From CAYRNR01 sp964425605 (lineage in GTDB: Bacteria > Myxococcota_A > UBA796 > UBA9615 > CAYRNR01): DNA of 64,000 nucleotides. Below are positions 43,634 through 52,645 of the stretch, in pieces; the stretch's first letter is position 1, and every line of letters begins with the position of its first letter. The stretch spans positions 62,001 to 126,000 of the forward strand of contig CAYRNR010000002.1 of NCBI GenBank assembly GCA_964425605.1, read 5' to 3'. The translations under genes and the position numbers were made by a program. The notes beneath the pieces are model-generated. The model saw only the letters and a list, made by a program, of their open reading frames with translations, made no database searches and was not told the origin of the DNA.

Positions 43634-44341
43634 CTAGTAGTACGTGCCGTCCGCCTCGATGTGGATGTCGGCGTCCACCCCGTCGGCCTCGAGGGTGTCC
43701 CAGTCGAAGGGGGGCTCGGTGGCGTGGCTCCACCAGTTGTTCCCCGACTCGACCGGGGCGTCGTAGCACAGGGACAGGCACATCACCTCGGGGTACTCGC
43801 CGACCAACTCCACGGCGATGTACAGGTCCTGGCCGTTGCTCAGCTCGAGCTCCGGGTAGACGTGCTCGTACACGGTCCTGTCGGACAGATTCCCCGAGGA
43901 CGCGGGGATGTCGAACTGGTAGGCCACCTCGCCGTCCGCCGGCGGGGACGAAGAGGACGCGGCGTAGATCTGCACGCGGTGCGCCAGGTCCGGGCGGCAC
44001 TGCACCTCCCCCGCGGTGCCGCCCTCGAGCAGGTAGCGGATGCTCTTGACGCGGAACGGCCACCCCTCGGGCTCGAGCTTCACCGCGGCGAAGTGGCCCA
44101 CGTTGTTCGCGCTGGGGTACAGGTAGCCCGGATCCATGCAGGTGTCGGTGACGTGGGTCAGCGTCGCCGAGCCGTGGGGGCCGGTGTCGTCGTCGTCACC
44201 GAAGTCGGGCCACTCGTCGGCCGCCGAGTCGTCGTCCGCCGGCTCCTCGTCGCCGAACAGACAGCCGGTCATGGCCACGAACAGAAACGCTCCCGTGAAG
44301 GACAGCGTGGAGAAACGGCGCAGAACCCTCGAAGATCTCAT
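43634..44341 (-). CDS. Asp-linker lipoprotein of unknown function
   Basis: 235 residues. Lipobox AMTGC (Cys27), acidic linker (EEPADDDSAADEWPDFGDDDD), then a beta-rich domain with few family clues (YLYPSANNVGHFAAVKLEP, VQIYAASSSSPPADG, YIAVELVGEYPEVMCLSLCYD). The pattern of exterior beta strands suggests a jelly-roll-like domain. It is the first of three consecutive leftward lipoprotein genes. I do not recognise a homolog. Confidence 0.65.
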   Translation of the reverse strand: MRSSRVLRRFSTLSFTGAFLFVAMTGCLFGDEEPADDDSAADEWPDFGDDDDTGPHGSATLTHVTDTCMDPGYLYPSANNVGHFAAVKLEPEGWPFRVKSIRYLLEGGTAGEVQCRPDLAHRVQIYAASSSSPPADGEVAYQFDIPASSGNLSDRTVYEHVYPELELSNGQDLYIAVELVGEYPEVMCLSLCYDAPVESGNNWWSHATEPPFDWDTLEADGVDADIHIEADGTYY

Positions 44342-44370
44342 CCGGGCAGGATACCTCAGCGGACCGGAGA

Positions 44371-45264
44371 TCAGGCGGGCGGATCACACTGGCCGAAGTT
44401 GGGGTACTCGCCGGGTTCGCCGTCGCCGCAGCCCCAGCACACGAAGACCCCTCCGGTGGTCCGTCCGCAGCTGTGGTGGTCCCCTGCGGTGATCTGCTCG
44501 AAGGTCTCGGCGGGGACGCTGGCCTCACCGTAGTGGTCCGAACCGCTGCACATCACCGTGGCGTCGTCGCGGATCCCGCAGGTGTGCAGCGCGCCCACCG
44601 CGATCTGCGAATACGTCCCCGAGGGCATGTCCACCGGCGTGCCCCAGCACTCGATGGCGCCGTCGCCGTGCACCGCGCACGAGAAGCTCGCGCCCACGGC
44701 CACGTCGATGAAGTCGTCCCCCTCCGGAGGGTCACTCTGACCCAGGGAGTCGTCCCCCCAGCAGACCACGGTGCCGTCGGTGCGCAGGCCGCACGAGTGG
44801 CCGTACCCGGCGCTGACATCCGACAGCGCGTCCCCCGGTGGCGTGGCCTGTCCCGCGTCGTCGTCGCCCCAGCAGGTGGCCCCGCCGTCGCCGTCCAGCG
44901 CGCAGTTGTGACGCTGACCCGCGTCCAGGAAGACGAACGTCCCGGCCGGCGGGGTCGACTCGCCGTGGCCGTTCTCGCCGCGGCAGCTCAGCGCTCCGTC
45001 CCCGGCCAGCCAGCACGTGTGGTACATGCCCGCGCTGACCGCGACATGATCCCCCTCGGGCAATGCCATCTGCCCCGCGTCGTCGTCGCCCCAGCACATG
45101 GGCGCGCCGTCGTCCTGGACCGCGCAGGTGTGGATGCCCCCCGCGGAGATCCAGATCCCCGTCTCGAATCCCGAGGTGTCGTCGTCGTCCGCGGGCGGGA
45201 CGTTCGATCCCTCGTCGGTGCATCCCAGCGCGACCAGCGCGACGGTCAGGAGCAGGATTCGCAT
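44371..45264 (-). CDS. RCC1-like beta-propeller lipoprotein
   Basis: 297 residues. Lipobox ALGC (Cys15), Asp linker (ADDDDTSG), then about six RCC1-type repeats of roughly 38-41 residues. Each has a HTCAV/HSCGL-like strand followed by CWGDDDAGQ or a variant (CRGENGHGE, CSGSDHYGE). Paired Cys in each repeat probably lock the blades by disulfides. It may serve as a surface ligand- or protein-binding propeller. An AGGAGG-like sequence precedes the ATG. Confidence 0.78.
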   Translation of the reverse strand: MRILLLTVALVALGCTDEGSNVPPADDDDTSGFETGIWISAGGIHTCAVQDDGAPMCWGDDDAGQMALPEGDHVAVSAGMYHTCWLAGDGALSCRGENGHGESTPPAGTFVFLDAGQRHNCALDGDGGATCWGDDDAGQATPPGDALSDVSAGYGHSCGLRTDGTVVCWGDDSLGQSDPPEGDDFIDVAVGASFSCAVHGDGAIECWGTPVDMPSGTYSQIAVGALHTCGIRDDATVMCSGSDHYGEASVPAETFEQITAGDHHSCGRTTGGVFVCWGCGDGEPGEYPNFGQCDPPA

Positions 45265-45325
45265 GGGACCTCCTTCATGGAGGTCGGTGTCCCGAGCCCC
45301 GGAGAGTCTTCAACGAGGCCGGCGG

Positions 45326-46078
45326 TCACCACCCGCAACCCACGTCCCAGTAGTCGTCACCGGCCGCCTCGAACTCGGCCATCCAGGTGCCGTACCAGTC
45401 GCTGGCGCGGGTGACGAAGTCCGCCACGTCCGCGTCGGTCGCCGCGGCGCCGGCCATCCACTCGCTGTCGAGATCGATGAGCCCCTGGTCGTTGCCGAGG
45501 CCGGGGACTCGCGACGACAGGCGATCGATGCCGCCCTCGGCCCAGCGATCGTCCGGCGCCATCGGGCGCAGGCCGTCCACGTCCGACCACGCCTCGATGA
45601 AGGTGATCTCGCCCGCATCGTTGAACGTGAACTCCTCGTAGATGGGGCAGCCCTGGCCGCCGTGGTCGTCGTAGTAGAACACCACGTAGCAGCGGCCGAA
45701 GGGGTGCGTATCGAAGCCGCGGCAGTCGCGCTCGGGCACGGTGGAGGGGTACAGGGTCAGCAGCGTGTCCGTGGCCTCGATGACCTCGCGGGTGTAGGCG
45801 GTGAGCTTGAGCCACGGCGGCCACTCCCAGCGCGCCACGAGCTCGGAGTACGGCGGCCACTGCTCGAGCTCGACCGTGTAGTCCATGGTGTCGAAGTACA
45901 TGGAGCTCTGCTCGGCGTAGTACTCCATCGTCTGGGTGGGCTCGAGGCAGTCGGCCAGGGCGCCGTCGTGGGCGCACGGGTCATCGGTGGCGGTGTCGTC
46001 GTCGTCGGCCAGCTCCCTGGAGGGGCAACCCGCAGTACAGATTATTAGAAGGAACAGGGCGGCTCTCGGCGTGGGCAT
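45326..46078 (-). CDS. Asp-linker lipoprotein of unknown function
   Basis: 250 residues. Lipobox TAGC (Cys18), linker ELADDDDTATDD, then a mixed domain with GFDTHPFGRCYVVFYYDDHGGQGCPIYEEF and EITFIEAWSDVDG. The YEEFTFNDAGEITFIEAW part resembles the strands of an SnoaL/NTF2-like cone fold, which would fit an extracytoplasmic binding protein, but the match is by eye only. It diverges from the TetR gene at 46185. Confidence 0.6.
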   Translation of the reverse strand: MPTPRAALFLLIICTAGCPSRELADDDDTATDDPCAHDGALADCLEPTQTMEYYAEQSSMYFDTMDYTVELEQWPPYSELVARWEWPPWLKLTAYTREVIEATDTLLTLYPSTVPERDCRGFDTHPFGRCYVVFYYDDHGGQGCPIYEEFTFNDAGEITFIEAWSDVDGLRPMAPDDRWAEGGIDRLSSRVPGLGNDQGLIDLDSEWMAGAAATDADVADFVTRASDWYGTWMAEFEAAGDDYWDVGCGW

Positions 46079-46140
46079 GCCGCAAGGTATCCCGCCTCCA
46101 CGGGCCGAGCAACGATGCGCGCTGGATCGCGCCGGCCAGA

Positions 46141-46168
46141 TTGTCTACCCTTCGGTAGAGAAAGTCGC
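46141..46168 (+). promoter_or_regulatory. TetR operator/promoter, copy 1 (autoregulatory)
   Basis: Contains a perfect 16-bp palindrome TCTACC-CTTC-GGTAGA (46144-46159) inside a longer block that also occurs, at 22 of 28 positions, on the minus strand at 49629-49656. It lies 26 bases before the TetR start codon. TTGTCT at its left end could serve as a -35. Confidence 0.72.
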
Positions 46169-46184
46169 CCCACGGGAAACACCG

Positions 46185-46805
46185 ATGACCGCCCACAAGA
46201 CCACCGACGAGATGAAGGCCCGCATCCGCGACGAGGCGATGCGCCTGTTCGGCCAGCGCGGATACTCGGAGACGCCCCTGGACGCCATCGCCAAGGCCGT
46301 GGGCATCCGCAAGGCCTCGCTGCTGTACCACTACAGCTCCAAGGAGAAGCTGCGCGTGGCGGTGGTGCGCCAGATGATGGAGCAGTGGAAAGAGGAGATC
46401 CCGAGGCTGCTGACCACGGCGTCGCCGGCCCAGGACCGCTTCACCACCACCATCACCGCGGTGGTGGGCTACTTCGTGGAGAACCCCGATCGCGCGCGCC
46501 TGTGCGTCCGCGAGGCCATGGACCGTCCCGAGCCGCTGCAGGAGCTGATCCGCGAGCACCTGCGGCCGTGGTTGATGCTGATGGCCGACTACATCCGGCT
46601 GGGCAAGCAAAGCGGCGGCATCGACGAGGACGTGGACGCGGACGCGTACCTGATCCACGTGATGCTGATGGCCATCTCCATGGTGGCGTTCGCGCCGGTG
46701 GGCTCGGCCATCTCCGACATGCCCGAGCCCGAGTCGGTGAAGCGCCAGCACAAGGAACTGGTGCGGATGGCCAAGCGGGCCCTGTTCGCGCGCGTCAAGA
46801 AGTGA
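46185..46805 (+). CDS. TetR-family regulator, probable protease-gene regulator
   Basis: 206 residues. Helix-turn-helix (about 12-58): EAMRLFGQRGYSETPLDAIAKAVGIRKASLLYHYSSKEKL. The C-terminal ligand domain is all helical. Its 3' end overlaps the convergent metallopeptidase gene by 11 bases. The same operator stands before this gene and between the two secreted peptidase genes, so it probably controls itself and secreted proteolysis. Ligand unknown. Confidence 0.88.
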   Translation: MTAHKTTDEMKARIRDEAMRLFGQRGYSETPLDAIAKAVGIRKASLLYHYSSKEKLRVAVVRQMMEQWKEEIPRLLTTASPAQDRFTTTITAVVGYFVENPDRARLCVREAMDRPEPLQELIREHLRPWLMLMADYIRLGKQSGGIDEDVDADAYLIHVMLMAISMVAFAPVGSAISDMPEPESVKRQHKELVRMAKRALFARVKK

Positions 46806-49572
46806 GCCGGCGCCGAGCGGCGATCACCCCCAGCAGCAGCAGTGCCGACAGCCCGCCCGACGACGGCGCATGGCCGCACGAGCACCCTTCCTCTCCGCCC
46901 GCGCCAGGGGGGCCGTCCGGGCCGAGCCCCGGCGGGCCGTCGTCCCCCGGGGTGAACTCCTCGCCGCCGCCGTCGTCCTGCTCGGGCGTGACCACCTCGT
47001 ACAGGCACACGTCGTCGAGGGTCCATCCGCCGAACTGCAGGGCCTGGTCCGTCTCCATCTCGAAGCGGACCTGCACCGAGGACTGGCCCGCAAAGGCCGA
47101 CAGGTCCAGGTCCATCAGGATCCACTCGTGGTCCTCGTGGTGGACCTCGCCGTCCGCCATGGCGTTGGCCCAGACCTCCGCGTCGTTGACGTAGATCCGG
47201 GCGCGGTCGTAGATGCCGTCCTCCACCGCCAGCCAGCGGCGGAAGTGCAGCCGCACGCCCTCGTAGCCGGTGAGGTCCCATGCGGGGCCGTACAGCGTGT
47301 TGCGTTTCTCGTTCTGGTACATGCCGTCCCAGTCGGGATCCAGCGCCAGATCGTTGCCCCAGGCGTTGCTGCCGCTGTACGCCCCCGACGGATCGCCGCC
47401 GCCACCGGCGGGCTGACCGCGCATCCAGTCGTCCGCCCCCTCGGCGTACTCGCCGCTGAGCAGGGCGTGGGTCCACTCCCCGGTGTCGGTCTCGAAGTCG
47501 TCGCAGACGATCTCGGACAGGCCGCCCACGTAGGTGTAGTACGCGGGATCGGCGGGGTTGGACGGCAAGGTGAACACCGCGCCGCTGTCCGAGTCCTCGG
47601 CCTCGATCCGGTAGCGCACCAGGGTACGCTCCGGCACCGGGGGCAGCTCGTCGGTGTACACGCCGCCCCCCTGGGGTTGCATGGTGCGGGCCTTCCAGCT
47701 GACCCCGCCGTCGGTGGAGTACACCAGGCGCACCTCGCCCACGTCGCCGTTGGAGCAGTCCGGCACGGTGATCTGGGCCTCGATGGGCATGGGCACCATG
47801 GGCGTGGCGACCCGGGTGATCGGCTCGTGATCGATCACCACGGCGCTGAACTCGGTGCCGCTGGCGAGCCCGTGGTTGCCGAAGGCGCGCTCGATGGCGC
47901 ACACGTTGGGCGTGCCGTCGTACAGGTTGCCGTTGTCGTCGTCCGACACCAGCGCCGCCTCGTAGGTGGAGGGGATGTCGGTGGAGACCTTGACCATGCC
48001 GGTGAAGATCTCGCCGGCTGCGTCCTCACCCGCCCCCTGGCCCAGGTCGTGGATCAGCTCGGTGCGCATGTCCCACACCGAGCCGCCGACGATCAGCCCG
48101 TCGTGGTGGGACTGGCCGATGGTGTCCTGGGGGTAGATCTGGTCGGGCTCCACGTCCCGCAGCGCGCCGCCAGAGGTGTAGAAGTACGGGCCGACGCGGC
48201 TGTCGCCGGTGATCATGAACGCCGCGGAGTCGGCGTACCCCTCGCCCGTGTCGCTGTGGAAGTCGCCCACGCCCCAGATCACCGAGGCGTAGTGAAAACC
48301 GTGGCCGAACTCGTGGTAGACGATGTCGGCGACCATGGCCGTGTTGTTGCAGCCCGATCCCCCCACGAGGAAGGTGATGTCGCCGTCCCACCACGCGTTG
48401 CAGTTGCTCCAGTAGTTGGCGTAGACGGTCAGGGTCTGGTCCAGCCAGCTGACGTCGTGGACGAACGACCGCGCGTAGTCGCGGGCGTCGGTGTGGAAGC
48501 GGTAGGCGTGCAGCTGGGCCTCGCTGTACTCCCCGCTGGTGGACCAGGTGGCCGCGCCGCCGTCCGAGACCGTCCCCGCGCTCCAGGTCAGATCCCCGCC
48601 CACGAGGTTGTTGACGTTGGCGTACTGGCCGCGGATCTCGGCGCTGAGGCTGGTGGAGCTGCCCGAGGCCGTGAACTCGCCGTCGGCATCGGTGTAGTCC
48701 GAGCCGGCGCTGGTGGTGATCGCCAGGTACGGCGCCGGGCTCTCCACCACCGACGAGGCCGGGTGGCGGTCGTAGTGGCGCATCTGGGCCGTGCCGGTCA
48801 TGAACATCCGGTCGTCGCGCAGCGCCACGAGCTCGCCGCGAACGGCGTCGACGAACGCGGTCCACCGGCCCTCGGCCGGGGCGTGCAGGCCCACCACCCA
48901 GGCCAGCCGCAGCTCGATGTCGTCGGGGGCCTGAAGCGGCACGAACGCCAGGTCCACCGACTCCACGTCCGCGGCGATGCCGCGCGCGGCGAGGTCGCGA
49001 AGGGCGAGCCCGGTGGCCGCGGTCTCGGTCACCTCGGGGCGACGCGGGCCCCGGTCTGGTGCAAAACAACGCGATCCCAGCCAGAACAGCCGCCCGTCGC
49101 GGATCGCGACGAAGACGCTGGCCCGCCAGACCTCGATCCCGTCGATCCGCTGGGCGTGGCTGACGTAGCGCACCCCGCGGCTGCGCACGTTGGACCAGAC
49201 CTCGAGCCCGTCCGGGTCCACGCCTTCGGGCAGCAGGTAGGCGTGCTCGCGCCAGAACGCCTCGGCCACGTCCTGGGCCACCGCCGCATCGCGATCCGCG
49301 GCCTCGTCCACCTCGATCCCCTCCCCCCACAGGTGGACGAACTGGCCGTTGGGCCCGAAGCGACGCTGGGTCCAGGCCTCGCCGTGCTGCGCGGCGAACA
49401 CCGGGTGAGCCGAGGACACGTGGCTGATCGGATCGGGATCCCCGTGACCGGCGATCCACCGGGCCTCCGGCGGCACGGTCTCGACGCGGACCTCGGGGGC
49501 GACCCACGCCCTGGCCGCGCCGCAGGCGATCAGCGCCGTGACCAGCGAAACACCGAGGAGAGCTCGGGACAT
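46795..49572 (-). CDS. Secreted thermolysin/fungalysin-like metallopeptidase with CSC anchor
   Basis: 925 residues. Signal peptide (about 1-22), propeptide with FTP-like region (about 60-190), and a zinc metallopeptidase domain with VYHEFGHGFHY (HExxH-type site, about residue 420) and DTGEGYADSAAF supplying the third ligand Glu. A beta-sandwich accessory region (about 610-860, MAM-like DDFETDTGEW and WTLDDVCLYE) follows. The tail has acidic/Gly/Pro linker, CSC, a hydrophobic helix and ARRRL, a MYXO-CTERM-like sorting signal. AGGAGG precedes the ATG. Likely a cell-surface or released protease. Confidence 0.85.
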   Translation of the reverse strand: MSRALLGVSLVTALIACGAARAWVAPEVRVETVPPEARWIAGHGDPDPISHVSSAHPVFAAQHGEAWTQRRFGPNGQFVHLWGEGIEVDEAADRDAAVAQDVAEAFWREHAYLLPEGVDPDGLEVWSNVRSRGVRYVSHAQRIDGIEVWRASVFVAIRDGRLFWLGSRCFAPDRGPRRPEVTETAATGLALRDLAARGIAADVESVDLAFVPLQAPDDIELRLAWVVGLHAPAEGRWTAFVDAVRGELVALRDDRMFMTGTAQMRHYDRHPASSVVESPAPYLAITTSAGSDYTDADGEFTASGSSTSLSAEIRGQYANVNNLVGGDLTWSAGTVSDGGAATWSTSGEYSEAQLHAYRFHTDARDYARSFVHDVSWLDQTLTVYANYWSNCNAWWDGDITFLVGGSGCNNTAMVADIVYHEFGHGFHYASVIWGVGDFHSDTGEGYADSAAFMITGDSRVGPYFYTSGGALRDVEPDQIYPQDTIGQSHHDGLIVGGSVWDMRTELIHDLGQGAGEDAAGEIFTGMVKVSTDIPSTYEAALVSDDDNGNLYDGTPNVCAIERAFGNHGLASGTEFSAVVIDHEPITRVATPMVPMPIEAQITVPDCSNGDVGEVRLVYSTDGGVSWKARTMQPQGGGVYTDELPPVPERTLVRYRIEAEDSDSGAVFTLPSNPADPAYYTYVGGLSEIVCDDFETDTGEWTHALLSGEYAEGADDWMRGQPAGGGGDPSGAYSGSNAWGNDLALDPDWDGMYQNEKRNTLYGPAWDLTGYEGVRLHFRRWLAVEDGIYDRARIYVNDAEVWANAMADGEVHHEDHEWILMDLDLSAFAGQSSVQVRFEMETDQALQFGGWTLDDVCLYEVVTPEQDDGGGEEFTPGDDGPPGLGPDGPPGAGGEEGCSCGHAPSSGGLSALLLLGVIAARRRLTS

Positions 49573-49628
49573 GGCCCCTCCTGATCATCGAAGAACGCGC
49601 GTGAGGCAACGCCTCCCGATCATCTTGC

Positions 49629-49656
49629 GCATCTTTCTCTACCACATGGTAGTCAA
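49629..49656 (-). promoter_or_regulatory. TetR operator/promoter, copy 2, between two secreted peptidase genes
   Basis: Read on the minus strand, this matches the TetR upstream block at 22 of 28 positions, including TTG, CTACC, GGTAGAGAAAG and GC. The CTACC-ACAT-GGTAG inverted repeat is at 49639-49652. TTGACT (minus strand, 49651-49656) is a good -35 for the leftward metallopeptidase. The site is also about 90 bases before the rightward C25 peptidase. Confidence 0.72.
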
Positions 49657-49744
49657 AATTTCATCAAGACTGTGACGCGCCCGGACGCATCATTCCGTTT
49701 CTGATTTCAACGCCATACACTCGGCCATGGTGGTGGGAGCCAAG

Positions 49745-52645
49745 ATGATCACGCGCGGAAAAACCGGTGAGATCCGAACGAATGTTCGATCTATATCTAC
49801 CGCCTGGTTGACAATCTTCGCCCTGGTTGCGGTCTGCGCGCCCGCGGCGGCCGACACGGTCGTGGACGTGCTCGAGGACACCGGGGACCGGATCGTGCTG
49901 GAGTTCCAGCTCGGCGAGCTGGGGTTCTCCACCGTCGAGATCGACGGGGCCGAGTACCTCGAGGTCTCGCTGGACCGCGAGAGTCCGCTCAAGCGCCTGG
50001 GCGCACCCGAGCTGCCCACCGTGGCGCGCAGCGTGCTGGTGCCCCCGGACGGACGCCTCCAGGTGCAGGTCCTGGACCACGACTCCTACGCGATCCACGA
50101 CATCGACGTGGCCCCCTCCAAGGGGATCCTGTCCCGCGCGGTCGACCCTGCCAGCGTGCCCCACGAGTTCGGCGAGCCGTACTTCGTGGACGCCGACTTC
50201 CCCGGCGATCTCGTGGCCATGCGCCCCCCCTACGTGCTGCGCGACCGCAGGGGCGTGGTCGTGGAGACCTACCCGCTGCAGTACAACCCGGTCACGCGCG
50301 TGCTGCGCGTGTACGACCGGATCACCGTGGAGGTGACCCGCATCGGCCCCGGCGGCGACAACCCGCTGCTGCGCACCCTCGACCGCCCCAGCGCCGCGTT
50401 CGACCGCATCTACGCCCACCACTTCGTCAACGCCGACACCGGCGACGACGGCCGTTATGCGTCGCTGGACGAAGAGGGCGAGATGCTGATCATCGCCAGC
50501 GACGCCTGGCTGCCCAACGTCGAGCCGCTGGTCGCCCACAAGAACGGCATCGGCATCCCCACCACGGCCGTGGGCGTCGGCTCCATCGGCAACAGCGCCG
50601 CGGCCATCGGCGGCTACATCGCCGACCAGTACGCGTCGAGCAACCTCACGTTCGTCCTGCTCGTGGGCGACGCCGGCCAGGTGGCCACGCCCTACGTGGG
50701 CTACGCCGCCGCGGACCCCACCTACGCCCAGGTCTCGGGCAACGACAACTACCCCGACATCCTCGTGGGCCGGTTCTCGGCCGAGAGCGCGTCCCAGGTG
50801 GACACCCAGGTCAGCCGCACCATCGAGTACGAGACGATGCCCGCCACGACCCAGTCGTGGTTCTCCAAGGGCATGGGCATCGGCTCGGAGGAGGGGCCGG
50901 GCGACGACGGCGAGTACGACTGGGTCCACATCGACCACATCCGCGACGACCTGCTCGCCTACGGCTACACCGAGGTCGACGAGTTCTACGGCTGGAACGC
51001 CTCGGCCAGCTCGGTCCGCAGCGCCCTGAACGAGGGCCGCGGCATCGTCAACTACTGCGGCCACGGCTGGGAGGGGGGCTGGGTCACCACCGGCTTCGAC
51101 ACCTCCGACGTCAACGCCCTGACCAACACCAGCCGCCTGCCGTTCATCGTCACGGTGGGCTGCAACGTCGGCGAGTTCGATCACGGCACCTGTTTCGCCG
51201 AGTCGTGGCTGCGCGCCACGAGCGGGGGCTCGCCCACCGGCGCCATCGCGTTCTATGGATCCACCATCAGCCAGTCCTGGGATCCGCCCATGAGCGCCCA
51301 GGACGAGTTCAACGATCTGCTGGTGGCCGAGCAGTACATCAGCTTCGGCGCCCTGGCCTTTGCCGGCGCGTGCCGGATGATGGACGAGTACGGCGGGTCC
51401 GGGGCCAACGAGTTCAACTACTGGACCGTCTTCGGGGATCCGTCCCTGCGGGTGTCGGGGGTGGCCCAGCCCGCGGGCGGACTGTCCGTCGAGCCGGCGG
51501 ACGGGTTCGGTACCGAGGGCAGCGCCGGGGGGCCGTTCTCACCGCCGGACAAGACCTACACGCTGACCAACCACGGCGACCACCCCATCGACTTCGCGGT
51601 CAGCCACGCCCACGGCTGGCTGGAGGTGGACGCACCGACGGGCACGCTGCAGCCGGGCAACAGCCGGTCGGTGACGGTGACCGTCGCCGGCGAGGCATTC
51701 ACCCTGGGCAACGGCGCCTACGACGACACGCTCGAGTTCGTCAACACCACCGACCACGAGGGCGACACCAGCCGGACCGCCGCGCTGACCATCGGCGTGC
51801 CCGAGATCCAGTACGCGTGGACCCTCAACGAGGACCCGGGCTGGACCGTCGAGGGGGAGTGGGCCCTGGGCGAGCCCGCTGGCGCCGGGGGCGAGTACGG
51901 CAGCCGCGACCCCACGGCCGGGTTCACCGGGCACCGCGTCTACGGGTACAACCTGTACGGCGACTACCCCAACGAGATGGGCGAGCAGAACCTCACCACC
52001 ACGGCCATCGACTGCTCGTTCCTCGACCAGGTGACCCTGCGGTTCTGGCGCTGGCTCGGCGTCGAATCCAGCGAGTTCGACCACGCCTACGTCAAGGTCA
52101 GCCGCGACGGCCAGAGCTGGTCCACGGTGTGGCAGAACACCGACGAGATCACCGACTCGGAGTGGACCCCCCAGGAGATCGACATCTCCGCCATCGCCGA
52201 CCGCCAGGACACGATCTACGTGCGCTGGACCATGGGCTCCACCGACGAGGGCTGGCGCTACTGCGGCTGGAACCTCGACGACGTCGAGCTGCTCGGCGTG
52301 GGCGATCCGGGGTGCTGGGACGAGGACGAGGACGGCTTCACGTCCCTCGAATGCGGCGGCGACGACTGCCAGGACGACAGCTACGACGTGCGGCCCAACG
52401 CCCTGGAGATCTGCGACGATCTCGTGGACAACAACTGCGACGGGGCCGTGGACGCCATGGACCCGGGCTGTAGCGGCGGGGACGCGGAGGGCGGCGCCGG
52501 CGGGATCGAGCCGGGCTGCTCGTGCCAGGCCGCCCGGGGCGCGCCCCTCGCTCGCGGCGCGACGATCCTGGCGGTGGCGGCGCTCGCCGGAGCCTGGCGC
52601 CGGCGCGGCCGGGTCGGTTCGACGAAGGGAGCGGCGAGTGCGTAG
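49745..52645 (+). CDS. Gingipain-like C25 cysteine peptidase with MopE-type motif and CSC anchor
   Basis: 966 residues from the ATG at 49745 (GGGAG 6 bases upstream; an in-frame ATG at 49727 is less likely). Signal peptide ending PAAAD, propeptide, then a C25 caspase-like domain with catalytic His in NYCGHGWEGG (about 439) and Cys in TVGCNVGEFD (about 472). An Ig-like/Big domain (TYTLTNHGDHPIDF) and a MAM-like jelly roll follow, then the Cys-rich metal-binding repeat DEDEDGFTSLECGGDDCQDD, and the CSC-helix-RRRGR tail. Predicted secreted protease; divergent from the metallopeptidase. Confidence 0.86.
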   Translation: MITRGKTGEIRTNVRSISTAWLTIFALVAVCAPAAADTVVDVLEDTGDRIVLEFQLGELGFSTVEIDGAEYLEVSLDRESPLKRLGAPELPTVARSVLVPPDGRLQVQVLDHDSYAIHDIDVAPSKGILSRAVDPASVPHEFGEPYFVDADFPGDLVAMRPPYVLRDRRGVVVETYPLQYNPVTRVLRVYDRITVEVTRIGPGGDNPLLRTLDRPSAAFDRIYAHHFVNADTGDDGRYASLDEEGEMLIIASDAWLPNVEPLVAHKNGIGIPTTAVGVGSIGNSAAAIGGYIADQYASSNLTFVLLVGDAGQVATPYVGYAAADPTYAQVSGNDNYPDILVGRFSAESASQVDTQVSRTIEYETMPATTQSWFSKGMGIGSEEGPGDDGEYDWVHIDHIRDDLLAYGYTEVDEFYGWNASASSVRSALNEGRGIVNYCGHGWEGGWVTTGFDTSDVNALTNTSRLPFIVTVGCNVGEFDHGTCFAESWLRATSGGSPTGAIAFYGSTISQSWDPPMSAQDEFNDLLVAEQYISFGALAFAGACRMMDEYGGSGANEFNYWTVFGDPSLRVSGVAQPAGGLSVEPADGFGTEGSAGGPFSPPDKTYTLTNHGDHPIDFAVSHAHGWLEVDAPTGTLQPGNSRSVTVTVAGEAFTLGNGAYDDTLEFVNTTDHEGDTSRTAALTIGVPEIQYAWTLNEDPGWTVEGEWALGEPAGAGGEYGSRDPTAGFTGHRVYGYNLYGDYPNEMGEQNLTTTAIDCSFLDQVTLRFWRWLGVESSEFDHAYVKVSRDGQSWSTVWQNTDEITDSEWTPQEIDISAIADRQDTIYVRWTMGSTDEGWRYCGWNLDDVELLGVGDPGCWDEDEDGFTSLECGGDDCQDDSYDVRPNALEICDDLVDNNCDGAVDAMDPGCSGGDAEGGAGGIEPGCSCQAARGAPLARGATILAVAALAGAWRRRGRVGSTKGAASA

